From Ceratothoa steindachneri (lineage: Eukaryota; Arthropoda; Malacostraca; Isopoda; Cymothoidae), in NCBI GenBank assembly GCA_963969495.1, contig OZ018330.1:44570894-44634893 (forward strand): 64,000 bases of DNA, written 5' to 3'. A program made the position numbers and the translations under genes. This document shows, piece after piece, positions 41,680-54,130 of the stretch. Every line of letters begins with the position of its first letter. Position 1 is the stretch's first letter. The notes beneath the pieces are model-generated. The model saw nothing but the letters and a program-made list of their open reading frames with translations, searched no databases and was not told the origin of the DNA.

Positions 41680-42290
41680 CAGTATTTTGTGAAAAAGAGT
41701 TATCGGCAGTTATTTTCCTGTAAATACTTCAAGACAAATCCACGCTCTCACCAAATAAAGAAGTTGAATCCTGCTGCAAATTGCATTTACTTTAAAGAAA
41801 GCAACGATCACCTGACTACCCAGCCTACGAAATGACAAAAGCGGGAGAGAGAGAGACATAATTTTCTCGCACCCATAAGTTAACCTAAACAAATAATTTA
41901 ATGAACGAAATATTTAAGCAAACTTGCAAATCTTAAGTGAAATGAAGTGAAAACTATATAAGTTGCATAACTTGTGCATTTACAAGTTGACTAAGCTAAT
42001 CTGTTCCTTAGATGAGAAGCATGTCGCTTTAGCATTATTCGAATCCTAATAATATATTGGTGGCGCGTTGCCATAGCACCATGCAAAATCAATAAATTGA
42101 TCGTACGTTGTCATATCACTATGTGAGTGCAATAAATAAATTATGTGAGTGCGAATGAATAAATTATAATGAATTCATGCAAAGTGAAGCGCAGAGATGA
42201 TTCACGATATAGCAAGTTAGCTAGGGAGGGGTTTTGCCACCATATCTGCGGCTGTAAGTTGAAATTGTCGAATTTGCGTCACTTACTGAA
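41515..42290. other. Non-coding, contains (TA)n at 41628-41678
   Basis: Nothing coding was recognised. Confidence 0.5.
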
Positions 42291-42595
42291 GAATGGTGAG
42301 AGTGAGAGTTGGAGAGTTGCACGATGCGCGTTGAGTGTCCCGTTGAGTCGAGTTGGTGCTTCGGAGAGAGTTGCGTGCCTCGCGTTGAGCGTCCCGTTGA
42401 GTCTAGGTGGTGCTTCGGTAAGATGAATGTGGCTCCTTGATGAAAGGTCGGATGGGTATACGATTGTACTTCGTTGTTGAGAGAATTCGAGGAAGACTCC
42501 AGTCGATGATGATGATTTTTGAAGTCACTCCAGTAAATGATGATGATTTTTGGAGTCACTACGGTTGATGATGAGGATTTTGAAGTCCATATAGG
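42291..42595. repeat. Two short tandem repeats
   Basis: A unit of about 60 bp is present twice at about 42308-42418 (sharing GTCCCGTTGAGTC and GGTGCTTCGG). A unit of about 33 bp with GATGATGATTTTTG and AGTCACT is present three times at about 42505-42590. Confidence 0.7.
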
Positions 42596-42907
42596 GTTGT
42601 CACCACTTGTAGCGTGAGAAGTCGGTTCTTTCTTGAGGATGACGACCGAATAAGTTCGTATTTGGATTTTATAAACGACTTGGTAAAAATAACTTTATTT
42701 GGGGAATTTGATATTTAACAATGAAGGGCTGGAGCTTGGTGAATCCTACCCACCAAGGTGGGTAGATGGATTCACAATGGTAAAGACGAAGTAATATCAA
42801 CGAGTTTTCTAATAATGTGGCTCTGTGTTCTTTTATATGTGTAGAGAAGGTGGGCGCGACCAATGTATTTTAAGGGAGGAAATGTTGTTTGAAGTAAATT
42901 TCTGTTT

Positions 42908-42908
<1 letters not shown>

Positions 42909-43004
<96 letters not shown>
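42909..43004. repeat. (TA)n followed by (GA)n
   Basis: TA tract 42909-42966 passes into a GA tract, as at 3618-3766. Confidence 0.97.
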
Positions 43005-43005
<1 letters not shown>

Positions 43006-43176
43006 AGAGGTCATTTATCAAAGTAACCTGACATAGAGTCGAGGTAAAAGATAACAAAAATTGGATAACATAATTATTGGTGTTACAAGCCAGGGCCAAT
43101 AAAAAATGAGTGAAGGGGAGATGAATGAACAAAGATAGCTCACATAATCGCTATTGTGTGTAACTTTTCTTTACTT

Positions 43177-43179
<3 letters not shown>

Positions 43180-43243
<64 letters not shown>

Positions 43244-43392
43244 AGTGATACACTTGAATAGTTTCTTCATTATTAGTTGAAAATGGCATCTTGCCGAAAC
43301 TAGTCCGATAGTTATAAATAAAATCTTGATTAAAATATTGTGGTTTACGATTATCTTTCACTGATATATATCACGCCAATGTGATAGCTTCC

Positions 43393-43478
<86 letters not shown>
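43180..43478. repeat. Two (TA)n tracts around a GAAAC-motif repeat
   Basis: TA tracts at 43180-43240 and 43395-43478 flank a 150-bp segment with AAAATGGC-ATCTT-GCCGAAAC, a short stem-loop next to GAAAC seen near the ends of several invertebrate retroelements. Confidence 0.7.
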
Positions 43479-43479
<1 letters not shown>

Positions 43480-44040
43480 CTCGGCCGTGAAGCCTGCATT
43501 TAATATTGAGGATAAATCCCAGAGTCACCAGAAACGGATGCAACATCTTTTAATTTCTCACTACGTTTCGGCTAGAATAAGTTTACTAAAGTTAATACAT
43601 TTGAAGTAAACATGAAAAGACCAATAGGACATTGAATTATTTTAAAAGGTGACAAATTATAGAATATCAATAAAATGTACTATAAGTTAAAATTTTAAAT
43701 ATTACTTGACAATAGTTAAATTTGCTTTAAAACTGACTCAAAAAAGCCGTTTTATAAACTTAAAGTTTATTTCAGAAATTAATTAAAACTATAAGAGAAA
43801 TTGACCTGGCAATAGTTAAAGATAATAAATTTAAACTTTGTTTTTAATTTTGTAAACACTTAAGAGTAAAAAACATTTAATATAAAAACGGTTAATTTTG
43901 GTACTTACTAAAGTGGATCCATCCTAGAGAGTGAATGTTTTTTTTTCAAGGTGCTAGTATTCATAGGTTACAGTGACGCTTGTGAGGAGGAACATCAACT
44001 AACCAAACAGTACTTTAAAAAACAAACTAACTAACAAACT
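43479..44040 (-). repeat. Dispersed repeat 'P', copy 1
   Basis: The minus strand matches 54356-54857: CTGTTTGGTTAGTTG, ACTTTAGTAAGTACCAAAAT, a TCAGTTTTAAAGCAAATT block, ACGTAGTGAGAAATTAAAAG and GGTGACTCTGGG, ending next to a (TA)n tract. It is non-coding. A Penelope-like or other retroelement tail is possible. Confidence 0.75.
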
Positions 44041-44925
44041 GTAGCTAAAATCAGTTAATTAATAAAGATATTGCACTTAAATCTTCATTGAGTGTAGGTT
44101 AGTAGTGTTTGATATATAAAGATTCGAGGGTTCTTAGGCAATGTTGGTTGTTGTTAAAGGCTAATAATACTTGAAAATTATCAATAGAAATGTCAGTTTT
44201 ACAGCTTATGGTGTGTTTATGGGGGCTCTTGAAAGTGGTCACTAATTATGGGGGAACCTTGAAGGTAATCATGAGGACAACCCAAGAGCCTTGGGAGGGG
44301 GACGCTGGTTGCCAGTAAGGATGATCAATTACCGAGTTATCGTGTAATCTTTTGGCAAGGCCTCTGGTTTTGATACAGATGCTCTAGTTAGTTTGCGTTT
44401 CCCTTCGTTACTTTCCACGAGAGTAATTTGTTGATGCTATGGGGTGCCCTAAGCCGAGGGGCGGTCTTATTTTAGCGACGAGGTCAAATAGCCCGGAGGA
44501 TGGAGATAGACCACACCAGGGTAGAACACCGGTATTTCGGGAGTTAAGTAATCGCGAGGAGAATGCGCAACGGTTGGTTTCTCGATAATAAGGCCTTGGC
44601 CTTTGAAGCAGGGAGATTGAGGAACGGCAGGATATTGAAGTCACCGAAAACAAAAATAGAATTATTACACTGGTCTGAGTTGTTTTCAAAGTCAAATATA
44701 TAATACGTGATTTATTTCATTTTTTTGCACTGAATCTGAAAATCATGCTTATTTTACCCAATCAGGTCAGATTTTTTAAATATGAGCGCATACCAAAAAC
44801 TCCTATATTTCCAAATATTTGTTGTGAATAAAACACATAATAGCAAATATTGGACCGATTTACTCGCAGAAGTTTTACAGAATATTTTTAATAGATAGCA
44901 TGAATAGTACAATGCACAAAATAAG
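44041..44925. other. Non-coding stretch
   Basis: No supported gene. A minus-strand frame of 95 codons at 44408-44695 has no recognisable motif. Confidence 0.4.
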
Positions 44926-46612
44926 CTACTCATGGATGAATGGTCTCTTCAGTGACCTCCGATTGTGCCGAGCAGACACCACATCCCTCTTAAGGCACCA
45001 AAAGTATTCAGCCAGAAAGTTCACATCCCATTGGCCTTGATAGCGTTCCTCCATGACACGGATGTCTTGGTGAAAGCGCTCACCCTGTTCTTCACTGAAG
45101 TCTCCGAAATTTTCTTGAAAATAGTCCAGATAGGACCGAAGAAAGTGCATTTTCACTGACATATGCACACCAAGTTTGCAGAAATTCTCCATTAAGTCAT
45201 CAACCATCTTCTGGTACTGAGGACTTCTGTGGTTACCAAGGAAGTTTGCAATGACTAACTTAAGGGACAGCCAGGCAGAGAGTTCAGTAGGATTTAATGA
45301 ATCGTCAAAACTAGTCTTTTATGAGTTCTCTTATCTGAGGACCATCAAATATACCTGCCTTAAGCTTATCGGTGCTGATTCGTTTGAACTTGTGGTGGAG
45401 CAAGGCAAATCCTCCACCTTCCCTGTCCAGTGCTTTTACAAAGTTCTTTATTAGGCCGAGTTTGATGTGTAGAGGTGAAAGTAACACCTTGCTCGGTTCA
45501 ACCAGAGGGTGGGACAGAACATTGTGTGACCTGGGTTCTAATCCTTGTCTTGATGGCCACTCTTGTCTGACATAATGCTGGTCGTCAGCCCGACTATTCT
45601 ACAAGCACAAAAAGTATGGATACTTTGTGTACCCACCTTGAAGTCCTAGGATAAGTCCAACAACTTTAAGATCTCGACAAATCAACCATTTATGTTCCTG
45701 GTAATTAAGAGCAGAAAATAGACGTTCCAAGCTGTTGTGTGATTCTTTCGTTTCAGCCGAGTGTCCAGCAGGGATTAGTGAAACCTTATTTCCGTTATTC
45801 AAAAGAACTTCCTTGAGACCTATGTTAGACAAGTCAATAAAAAGTCTCCATTCCATGTCAACATACTTCATACCCATTAATTTCATCAGTTCAGCAATAT
45901 TGTTACAGTAGATCAGTGAAGCCGCTTCATCGAACATAAAGAATTTTCTGAATTCGCTCTCGAGTTCCCGATACCAATAGAACGTTGTTCCTGGGGCAAG
46001 TAGATGTTTCTCTCGAAGACGAGAACTCAGCAGCTGGGCAGACTCCTTAGATAAGTTCAGGTCTCGTGTCAAGTCGTTGAGTTCGGCTTGGGTCAATGGC
46101 ACCGATCGGTCGTCCTCTTCTGGCTCGTATGCACCACATTCACCTGTATCAGTCATGTCAATAGATTCGGAATCAGAACTAGATTCCATGATGATATCCG
46201 GCTCAAGAACAGGAACATCTGGTCCATGGGGGATTGGCTTTATGGCAGAAGGAACATCAGGGTATTGAACATGGTGCTTGTTCTTGCTATTGATGCCTTT
46301 TAAATTTGTCATGCAGAAGTAGCAGTCTGTAACGTGATCTTTATCTTCCCTCCACACCATTGGGACACCAAATGGGATACTCTTTCTTTTCCTATTCCTC
46401 CAATCCTGTAAGTTCTCCACACATGTTTTGTAGCAGATATGGGGAGCAAATGCCTTATCCTGGTCTCCTAATTTGACTCCAAAATAAGCGTAATAAGCCT
46501 TCTTCACAAAATCCGTGATTTTCGCTTGATGGTCTAGAAGAACCACGTGTCCGCAGATGAAACAAAATTTGTTAGGAAGGTTCTTACACTTCCGATCCAT
46601 CGTACTGCACAA
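44926..46612 (-). pseudogene. Multicopy arthropod protein of unknown function, decayed
   Basis: Starts at 46612 (MDRKCKNLPNKFCFICGHVV at codon 5) with Cys pairs resembling a zinc-binding head, ADF-like KKAYYAYFGVKLGDQDKAF, then VPMVWREDKDHVTDCYFCMT, an acidic Ser/Asp region, EWRLFIDLSNIGLKEVLLNN and WLICRDLKVVGLILGLQGGY. A TAG at 45599 (a Trp in relatives as I remember them) interrupts it; the frame resumes with LHIKLGLIKNFVKALDREGG, shifts near 45320 and ends with EEQGERFHQDIRVMEERYQG and YFWCLKRDV at about 44960. This protein recurs in many arthropod and cnidarian genomes, suggesting a mobile origin. Function is unknown. Confidence 0.75.
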
Positions 46613-47660
46613 CTAGACCTGGAAAGAGAAAGAATAACTAATTATTTAAGGTAACCCATGACCAGCTGTGGTAAAAACAAAGCCCATATACGCTTGGATG
46701 ATAGCGCCATTTTGAAAAAAATATGCTGTAATAAAAATCGAGTGTATCTTAGAAACCAGACCTGACCAAAGAAAATGAATGATATTTTTTAATTCCGCAC
46801 GCAAAAAGGATCCTAAATCAGTTAGAAAACCCTTGACCTTTGAAAAAAGGTTTTGAAACGCAGGCCAGCGTTATTAAACTATAACTTAATGCACTTTACA
46901 GAGAGTTCTTTATTTAAGTTTTAAGTTCTAAGTTATAACTGAATTAAGTTCGAGGTCAAGTGCGGGCAAAGTCTAAAGGAGGTCGGACGAATAGAGCCTT
47001 TAAGCGTTACACCTTAATGTCTGCGTTATGTACACGACTATATACAAGGGTGAATTACGCAAATCCGAGAGATCAGACTGAACGATATATATAACGCGAT
47101 ATACCGCGATATAATAATAATAGTAGTCATTTTTACTGTTCTTACTTCCTATAGTTTTATACTCAATTTAAGCCACGCCCTACAGGTTTCACGTCCAACT
47201 AAGCCACACCTGCCTCTTATGTGCCGGCCTGTTGATTGATCGGCATCGACATAACTCGCCTCTTTATTGGCTACTGCCAAACATATTGATAAGGGAGGCA
47301 CTCTGACTATTGGGTGAAATTCTCTGTGGGCGGTGGCATGTTGCCATGGAGACAGTTTTCTAATCTCTCTTGTATTTGTTTAATTGTGATAGCTATCCGG
47401 TTTATTCTGGATTCTGCTTTGATTAAAATGTTTGCCTAAGATTGCCTCGACCAACTGTACCAGAAATAACTGCGCTTCGTTTACTGCCGTGTAATATTCT
47501 CGTAAAAGGCGTTAACTATTTGAGGGTTGATAAAAAAGTTTTTTTGAGCTAGTTTTCCTGACGAAATAGATATAATGAAATTATAGAGTAGATATATGTA
47601 ACTAATAAACAAAAATAATCCTTTTATTTTATAATAATGCTCATTAATCAGTTTATCATG

Positions 47661-47739
<79 letters not shown>

Positions 47740-47963
47740 AGCAAAATATATCGTGCAACTTTGGTGAAGACAAAATCAATTTTTTATGTATAATTTATGC
47801 CTATGAAACCATATAGTGGATGTAAATATAAATATGAATTCATAACCATTAATAAACGAAAACACTACTTTTCCTTTTATACTAAAATTATAATGATGAA
47901 TTTAGTTACAGGTCCTCCATAAAAAAAATGAGCTGTGCATATCAAATCCTATTTGATATTTAT
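46613..47963. other. Non-coding, includes (TA)n at 47663-47736
   Basis: No gene was recognised. It may contain the promoter side of the 44926-46612 unit. Confidence 0.45.
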
Positions 47964-48535
47964 TTACTGCTTATGATAAATGTCACTGCATCCCATCTTA
48001 TGCATTCTTTTGTTAAACTTTTGGCACTGCAGCCTGGTGTTCTTTGAACATACCATACATCTACCTTGCAAAGTTTGTACCAGAATGTGATTAATTCCAT
48101 CAAATCTTGCCGCAACATTTGACCCACCGCGCCGTTTTCGTTCTTTTTCCATTTCTTAGGAGCGTTCTCACTATTTCTTGCCTGAACTGTATAGGTGAGT
48201 CATATTATTGGAAGGGTTTATATGCTGGTAAAATCGGTTAGCTGCTATCACAGACATATTCAGAATGTGTGTAAACAAATTCCACCACTATTTTCTAGAT
48301 CGTAAGCGTGGTCGGTAAGAAGATAATAAACTCTCAAAGACATCTACCCCACCCATTCCTTTATTGTAGACGCTAATTAAATGGGGTTGCGTAACAGCTT
48401 TTTTCTTTTCCTGTTTCACTCTTCTGTCTACTTTTTTGGATAAGAGTTATGCTGTAGTAGTTGCTTGCAGCATTAACAACTGAACTATCATTCCATTTGA
48501 CACAAATAACTGATCCATCTGATTTGAAATTATAA

Positions 48536-48580
<45 letters not shown>

Positions 48581-49128
48581 GTAATTTACTTGTAGCTCGG
48601 GAGGGGACAATGCCCGGTCCTGTTTTCTCGAACTGTCCCGCAAGAACGGATCCCTTTCTGAGTTAAGTTACTTAAGACTTTGTGGCTGGTAAAAAAAAAT
48701 ATATAAAAAAATTACATGCCTTGAATAGTTTTGAACAATTTCCAATGATGCATTTCCTTCTTTTCCGCACTAAATAGAGAAATTGTATGGATAGCCATTA
48801 GAGCCACACATAATCCACATTTTAAAGCCAAAGCTAACGGGCTTATTTTTTATGAATTGTTTGGCACTATATAATTCCTTGCAAGGGATCATAAACTCAT
48901 CAATACTCAAAAATTCGTAAAATACTCCAACTTGCTGACAATTTATGCGAAGCATCTCTAAAAGTGGCTGCACTTTAGCTACTTTTGCCTCAGATAATTT
49001 GTTGTTATCAGCGATGTGAATATACCTTTTTATTGTTTTAAATCTATCCATGCTCATTGTTTTTGAATATATTGGAACTTCCATATCTTCACTAGTAGAC
49101 AAATCTGAGGAGATAGAAGATATCTACC
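47964..49128 (-). pseudogene. piggyBac transposase pseudogene
   Basis: Minus-strand blocks follow the DDE_Tnp_1_7 order: MDRFKTIKRYIHIADNNKL, KVQPLLEMLRINCQQ, FLSIDEFMIPCKEL (first catalytic Asp) and KNKPVSFGFKMWIMCGSNGY to 48770; then a degraded HVIF region where the second Asp is missing; then CVKWNDSSVVNAASNYYS and ISVYNKGMGGVDVFESLLSS near 48400-48330 (third Asp). A C-terminal Cys-rich domain at 48152-47964 (GRCMVCSKNTRLQCQKF) ends it. A (GA)n tract at 48540-48578 lies in frame as Arg-Glu repeats just before GFYNF. Inactive; several stops and shifts. Confidence 0.85.
48540..48578. repeat. (TC)n microsatellite inside the transposase pseudogene
   Basis: About 19 TC units; on the minus strand they read as Arg-Glu codons at a Lys/Arg position of piggyBac transposases. 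Confidence 0.9.
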
Positions 49129-49129
49129 A

Positions 49130-49690
49130 ATGCCCAAAAGTTCCAGATAATCCCACTATTCCGACGAACCCTCGCAGACATCCGTGTGGGGTGGTGTACG
49201 CATCCCTTACCGCACGGAGGGCACGGTTCTGGGACTCCGGATTACGACTGGTGGGTATGGGAGTCATGTGAATAGGGTCTCGGCAAATGCACGGAGGGAC
49301 TTGGATGATTTTTTCCGATTCAGAAACCTAAGAACCTCCAACAAATTTAAGATCTATAATGCATTCATCCGATCCAAACGCCTGTACCTCTCGGTCCCCA
49401 TAAGCGTGAGTCCCAAGACCCGGTTCAGAATAAGGCTGTCTTACTTATAACGGGGCCTCGTAGGAGAGAGATGAGAAGGCAGAGTGAGTTCCATGGCGAT
49501 TGGGGATGACCCCCATATATGTGGAGCTTCACAATAGAGCAATAAAGATCTGGGACGCCGTACACCGGCACCTCCCTCCCGCGTTTGTGCTCGAGCACAT
49601 AGAGTTTAATGACGCACGACACGAAAGATCATTTACAAGTAGTAGACTGCTCATTAACAACGACATGAACCCAACGTTCGCGTGAAATTT
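49130..49690 (+). pseudogene. Jockey-like LINE C-terminal fragment
   Basis: The plus strand reads YRTEGTVLGLRITTGGYGSH, RDLDDFFRFRNLRTSNKFKI, YNAFIRSKRLYLSVPI and then, after breaks, ELHNRAIKIWDAVHRHLPPA, ending at a stop at 49683. The RFRNL block matches RFRDL in the 33430-34200 remnant, so the clade is the same. 5'-truncated; it abuts the piggyBac pseudogene. Confidence 0.7.
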
Positions 49691-49699
49691 CGTTCACAA

Positions 49700-50547
49700 A
49701 ACAAACACAAACAAAGAAAAATTCTAATCTTATAATTTAAGAAGAACTTCTTGATCATAAATACAAAATCTATATTTAATAAACACAAAAATAAGATTTA
49801 TAACAACTTAATGTCCTCTCGGCCACAAACGAACCAAGTTGTTATATAAAAGGGGTGGACGATTACGGAGAATTCACGTCGTATTAATTAAGGGGAAAAC
49901 AATAGGCTTCACTTCTCGAGTACGAGGTACACACGGAATAACCCCCCTTCCTCCTGACTTACTACCCTTTTCTACGATGTGGAGGGAGACTCGAGACTTA
50001 CTCGGAGGCCTAGTAAGGGTGCAAGATGAAAGAACTATTCCAAAGTACCTGATACTGGAGCATTGGAGGGACACCTCGGATGAGGCTAATCCAACGCAGG
50101 ACGAATCCACGGATGCCGACGGCGGAGGTGGTGATGGATCTCGGTAACGAGGGATTCCGAAGTTGGTACGGCCGAGGGACCGGCGTACTACACGGAGATA
50201 ATCTTGAGTGCACAAAAGGTAGGTGAGGGGAGTGGGGAGAGCCAAAACGAGCCCACGGTTTTCAGACTTCCCAAATGGAGAACTGTCAACGTCCAAGATT
50301 AGTAGCACTCGTACAGCAGGTCAACGTCAAACTGGCAGGAGATAAAGCAAGGGGCCTCGCCGTACGGACTTGAACGGTTTCTTTTCTCCCGAGAGAAGAA
50401 AGCGTCTTTTTATACGGGTGCTGTGACGTAATAGCCTCATGCGCGCGCCACTTTTCTGGAATAATTATCGAGCGTGCGCGCGGGGCGTTGACCAACGGGT
50501 CAGGGCTAGAGACGAAAAAATAACTTCAAATGGGCGCCAAACTTTGT
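49700..50547 (-). mobile_element. Possible second LTR-like segment
   Basis: The minus strand starts TGTAAGGGCGAC near 50547 and has CGTATAAAAAGACG near 50400-50415 (TATA-like). An A/T-rich stretch near 49700-49830 is comparable to that of the 39807-41514 segment. No primer site or coding was found. Weak. Confidence 0.25.
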
Positions 50548-50554
50548 CGCCCTT

Positions 50555-51651
50555 ACAGAAGCCTATTACAAAAATGGACGTTCAAACAGAAACGCATTTC
50601 GGGCACTTCTCGATTTTTTTGGTCAACATAATCGACCAACCTAGAGTACAATTGGAAACATTGTTGGTAAATTCAAACAAACGGGTTCGGTAGCAGATAT
50701 TAAAACGCTAGTGCGTGCTCGTTTACGCCGTTCAGCTGAAAACATTGCTGCAGTGCGCGAAAATGTGGCCGGAGATCCAGACACCTCTATTCGTCAACTC
50801 GCGCAGGAATTGAACCTCTCCACAACAACGTTACATCGAATTTTGACAAAAGATTTGTCTCTACACACTTACAAAATTCAATTGACACAAGAACTGAAGA
50901 CTGCTGACCATTTGAAGCGCCGTACATTCGTCAATTGAGTGCACGAGCAAAGACAAGCCGATGATGATTTTTTACAAAAAATCATCTTTAGTGATGAAGC
51001 CCATTTTCATCTTGGTGGATTCGTGAATAAGCAGAATTGTCGCATTTGGGCTGATGAAAATCCCAGGAAGATTGTTGAAAAGCCACTGCATCCACAAAAG
51101 GTCACTGTTTGGTGTGCATTTTTTGCTAGCGGAATCATTGTGCCGTATTTATTCGAAAATGATGCCGGGAATTCTGTTACGGTGTTGGCGAACGATACCG
51201 TGCCATGATAACCAACTTTTTATAGCCTGAATTGAATTCTATGGGACAATGGCTTTATTAAATGAGAAGTTCCCAGGTCGCATCATCTCTCGAAACAGCG
51301 AGGTGAATTGGCCACCAAGATCGTGTGACTTGACGCCTTTAGATTTCTTCCTTTGGTGTCATCTCAAAAGTAAGGTCTATCCCAACAAGCCAACAACAAT
51401 TCTACAGCTGAAGGATGAGATAATAAGGCATATTGGTGAGATCGAGGAGCAACTGTGCAGACACGTCATCAAAAATTTTGACTATCGAGTGGAGGTGTGC
51501 CGCCGAAGCCTTGGCGGACATTTAGGCGATATTATTTTTCACACATAATTGCCATGACTCAAATACCATGATCCAATAGTGAAATCAATAAATTTTCACC
51601 AATAACACTGTTTTATTTACTGCTAACTTCGATCCGTCTTAATGGAACACC

Positions 51652-51654
<3 letters not shown>
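50555..51654 (+). mobile_element. Tc1/mariner element of the DD41D type, partial
   Basis: The right end reads AATGGAACACCCTT directly before a (TA)n tract; the left terminal repeat was not found. The coding region occupies most of it. Confidence 0.7.
50560..51548 (+). pseudogene. DD41D-type transposase, disrupted
   Basis: The N-terminal HTH part reads YYKNGRSNRNAFRALLDFFG (with a stop after RPT), then GSVADIK, IRQLAQELNLSTTTLHRILT and TYKIQLTQEL. A TGA stop follows RRTFVN at 50936. The core reads IIFSDEAHFHLGGFVNKQNC (first catalytic Asp) and PLHPQKVTVWCAFFASGIIV. The QDGATCH-type motif that carries the second Asp is deleted near 51250. The end has NWPPRSCDLTPLDFFLW (third Asp), LKDEIIRHIGEIEEQLC and RSLGGHLGDIIFHT to the stop at 51546. 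Inactive. Confidence 0.85.

Positions 51655-51724
<70 letters not shown>
51654..51724. repeat. (TA)n microsatellite
   Basis: Directly follows the mariner right end; mariners target TA. Confidence 0.97.
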
Positions 51725-51725
<1 letters not shown>

Positions 51726-52417
51726 CTATATTATATATACTGAATACAAAAAAAAACGCAAAGAAAGCCAGAGCCCCCCTTTCACCAGGGATATCTGTCT
51801 TTCATTTGACTTTCATTTCGCTTTCCAATTATTTTTCCTAATTTTCCCTACTATTTTCTCCTACTAAACACCTCTACCACTATATTTCTCACTTATATAT
51901 GTCCAATGTCTCGTGGGTAAGCATTTTATTGCTGCATTGACAGAAATTGAAGTTAGAGATAATTATGTACTTTAGTGAATATTGACATTTTGTGCACGGG
52001 ATCGTCCCATTTAGATATGAACATACACATATGTGTGTGTAGACATATGTGCATACACAGAAGCGTATAGACATGTGTACACAAACCACCATGCATCCGG
52101 ACAGGCATTAATTTACTGCATTAATATATTAGTAGTTTGTTTTTGTTTTGTTACAAATAGTTAGATATCTATATAATAAAAATTAATTCTGTCTAGAAAC
52201 ACAATGTAAATGGAGTAAAACTAACGAAATGAAACAAGTTACTTACCCATAAAACGATGCAGAATCCATGAAGAGATCGCGCACTAAACGTGTTTACTCA
52301 ATGTATTCCGAGTTTCAAATGACTAAGATCACATCAAACCTGTGGATTGCGCCAAGATACAGATTTGAACGTGTTATTATAATCTGTGCAGCGTGATCGA
52401 AATATAGGGAAACTAGG
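51725..52417. other. Non-coding stretch
   Basis: Contains a CA/TG-rich patch near 52015-52085; nothing coding was recognised. Confidence 0.4.
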
Positions 52418-52790
52418 TAATGGCTTCGCCAGTCCCCTCTACGGGGGATGCTTGTGCTTCGCCACTAAGATTGATTTTAAAAAGGAACTCAAAACTAAAT
52501 TTCCCCCCTTTCAAAATATTACGTTGCTAAAATATAGTTATAGAAGAAGATATATAAAAATACATTTTCTGAACTTCACCATTTGTAATTCTTTGGGTTT
52601 AAAAAAAAAATCACACAATTTCGATACTTATATTTATTTCTGAACTTCACCATTTTGGTTTTTGATATTATAAAAGAATTATTAGAAACAACTTTGATAA
52701 AAAAACATAAGTCATAACCAAACTAAGATGAAATTATTAAACAAATACTCAAAAAATCCCCTTCTTAAATTATAGAGTTAGTGAAAAAGG
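52418..52790 (+). repeat. Repeat family 'R', copy 2
   Basis: Starts AATGGCTTCGCCAGTCCCC with a CCCCTCTACGGGGG hairpin, keeps the GAACTTCACCATTT blocks and ends at AAATTATAGAGTTAGTGA. Confidence 0.7.
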
Positions 52791-52859
52791 TTTCAGTAGT
52801 GTCCAACGTTCTCCTTTTGGGAACATTATATTCAGACCTAATTCATCATCATTATCATC

Positions 52860-53545
52860 ATCATCACTAACTCTATAATTTAAGAGGAGATTTTTTTGAG
52901 TATTTGAATAATAATTTCATCTTAGTTTGTTATGACTTATCCATAACCCTATATTTTAAGAACGAGATTTTTTGAAGGTTTGAATAAGATTTTTTCTTTT
53001 AGTTCGGTTGTCATCTGAACTAAAAAAAAGAAGAAAAAAAAGAAGAAGAAGGGTGTTCACGGTGTTAAAATAAAGAGTCTATAAAGGGGATTAAAAAAGG
53101 CGGTTAAGATTAGCAAATAAGGCCGTAGGCCACACCCCTGCGGGGTGCCTGTGTAACCAAGCTCTTCCTGTTACGGAAGAGAACAGCGGCTTGTGTAAGT
53201 ATATTTTAAATTTTTATCAAGTAATTTCTATGAATTTCTTTATAGTTTGAAAATACAATGTGATTATTCAATGTTTTATAATGTTTTAAAAGAAAATGAA
53301 TTACAATTGGTGAAGTTCAGAAAATTTATTAAAATTTCAGCAAGGCTGCTTTTTTTTATTTTATCTTCCATAACTCTATATTTTAAGCAACGTGATTTTT
53401 TGAAAGGGATGAAATTTAGTTTAGAGTTCCTTTTTAAAAATATTATAATTAGTGAAGTTCAAAAAATTATAAAAATTTTACCATAGCTGTTTTTTATTTT
53501 AAATTTTAATCTTAGTAGCGAAGCGCAAGCTCCCCCCGATGGGAG
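52860..53545 (-). repeat. Repeat family 'R', inverted copy
   Basis: Runs opposite to the copies on both sides. It includes a GC-rich hairpin-prone part near 53120-53200 (CCACACCCCTGCGGGGTG) and ends CAATGGCTTCACCACTCCC reversed at about 53560. Confidence 0.65.
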
Positions 53546-53689
53546 TGGTGAAGCCATTGTCTGTTTTTTCTATACAAGATTACCCGTAGATCTTAGAATT
53601 TTTAATAATTATTTGTAAAATCATATGCTAAATTATAATATCAAATAATAGAAAGGTATTAAAAATTTTAACATTTTTTTTTATTATAT

Positions 53690-54130
53690 TTACCAGGCAA
53701 TGGCTTCGCGCTTCTCTACTAAGATTAAAATCTTAAATCTGAAAAAAAACAGCTATGATAAAATTTGTATAAATTTCCCGAACTTTCGCCAATTATAATA
53801 ATATTAAAAATTAATTCTAAACTATTTCTCCCCTTTCAAAAAATCACGTTGCTAAAATATAGTAATAGATAAAATAAAAAAGCAGCCTTACTTAAATTTT
53901 AATAAATGTTCTGAACTTCACCAATTGTAATTCATTTTCTTTTAAAGCATTGGATAATCATATTTATTTTTTATGAACTATTTTGTTTTTTTCAAGCTCT
54001 AGAGAAATTCTTAGAAATTACCTTGATAAAAATTTAAAATATACTCAAGTCATAACCAAACTCAGATGAAATTATTATTCAAATATTCCAAAAATTCCCT
54101 TCTTAAATTATAAGAGTTAGTGATGATAAT
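53690..54130 (+). repeat. Repeat family 'R', copy 4
   Basis: Starts CCAGGCAATGGCTTCGCGC and ends at the AAATTATAAGAGTTAGTGATG segment, then a (GAT)n run. Confidence 0.65.

Noticed and set aside
49874..50308. 144-codon minus-strand frame and overlapping plus-strand 102-codon frame
   Set aside because: Both strands are open through GC-rich sequence with Pro/Ser-rich composition and no motif; it fits an LTR-like non-coding segment better.
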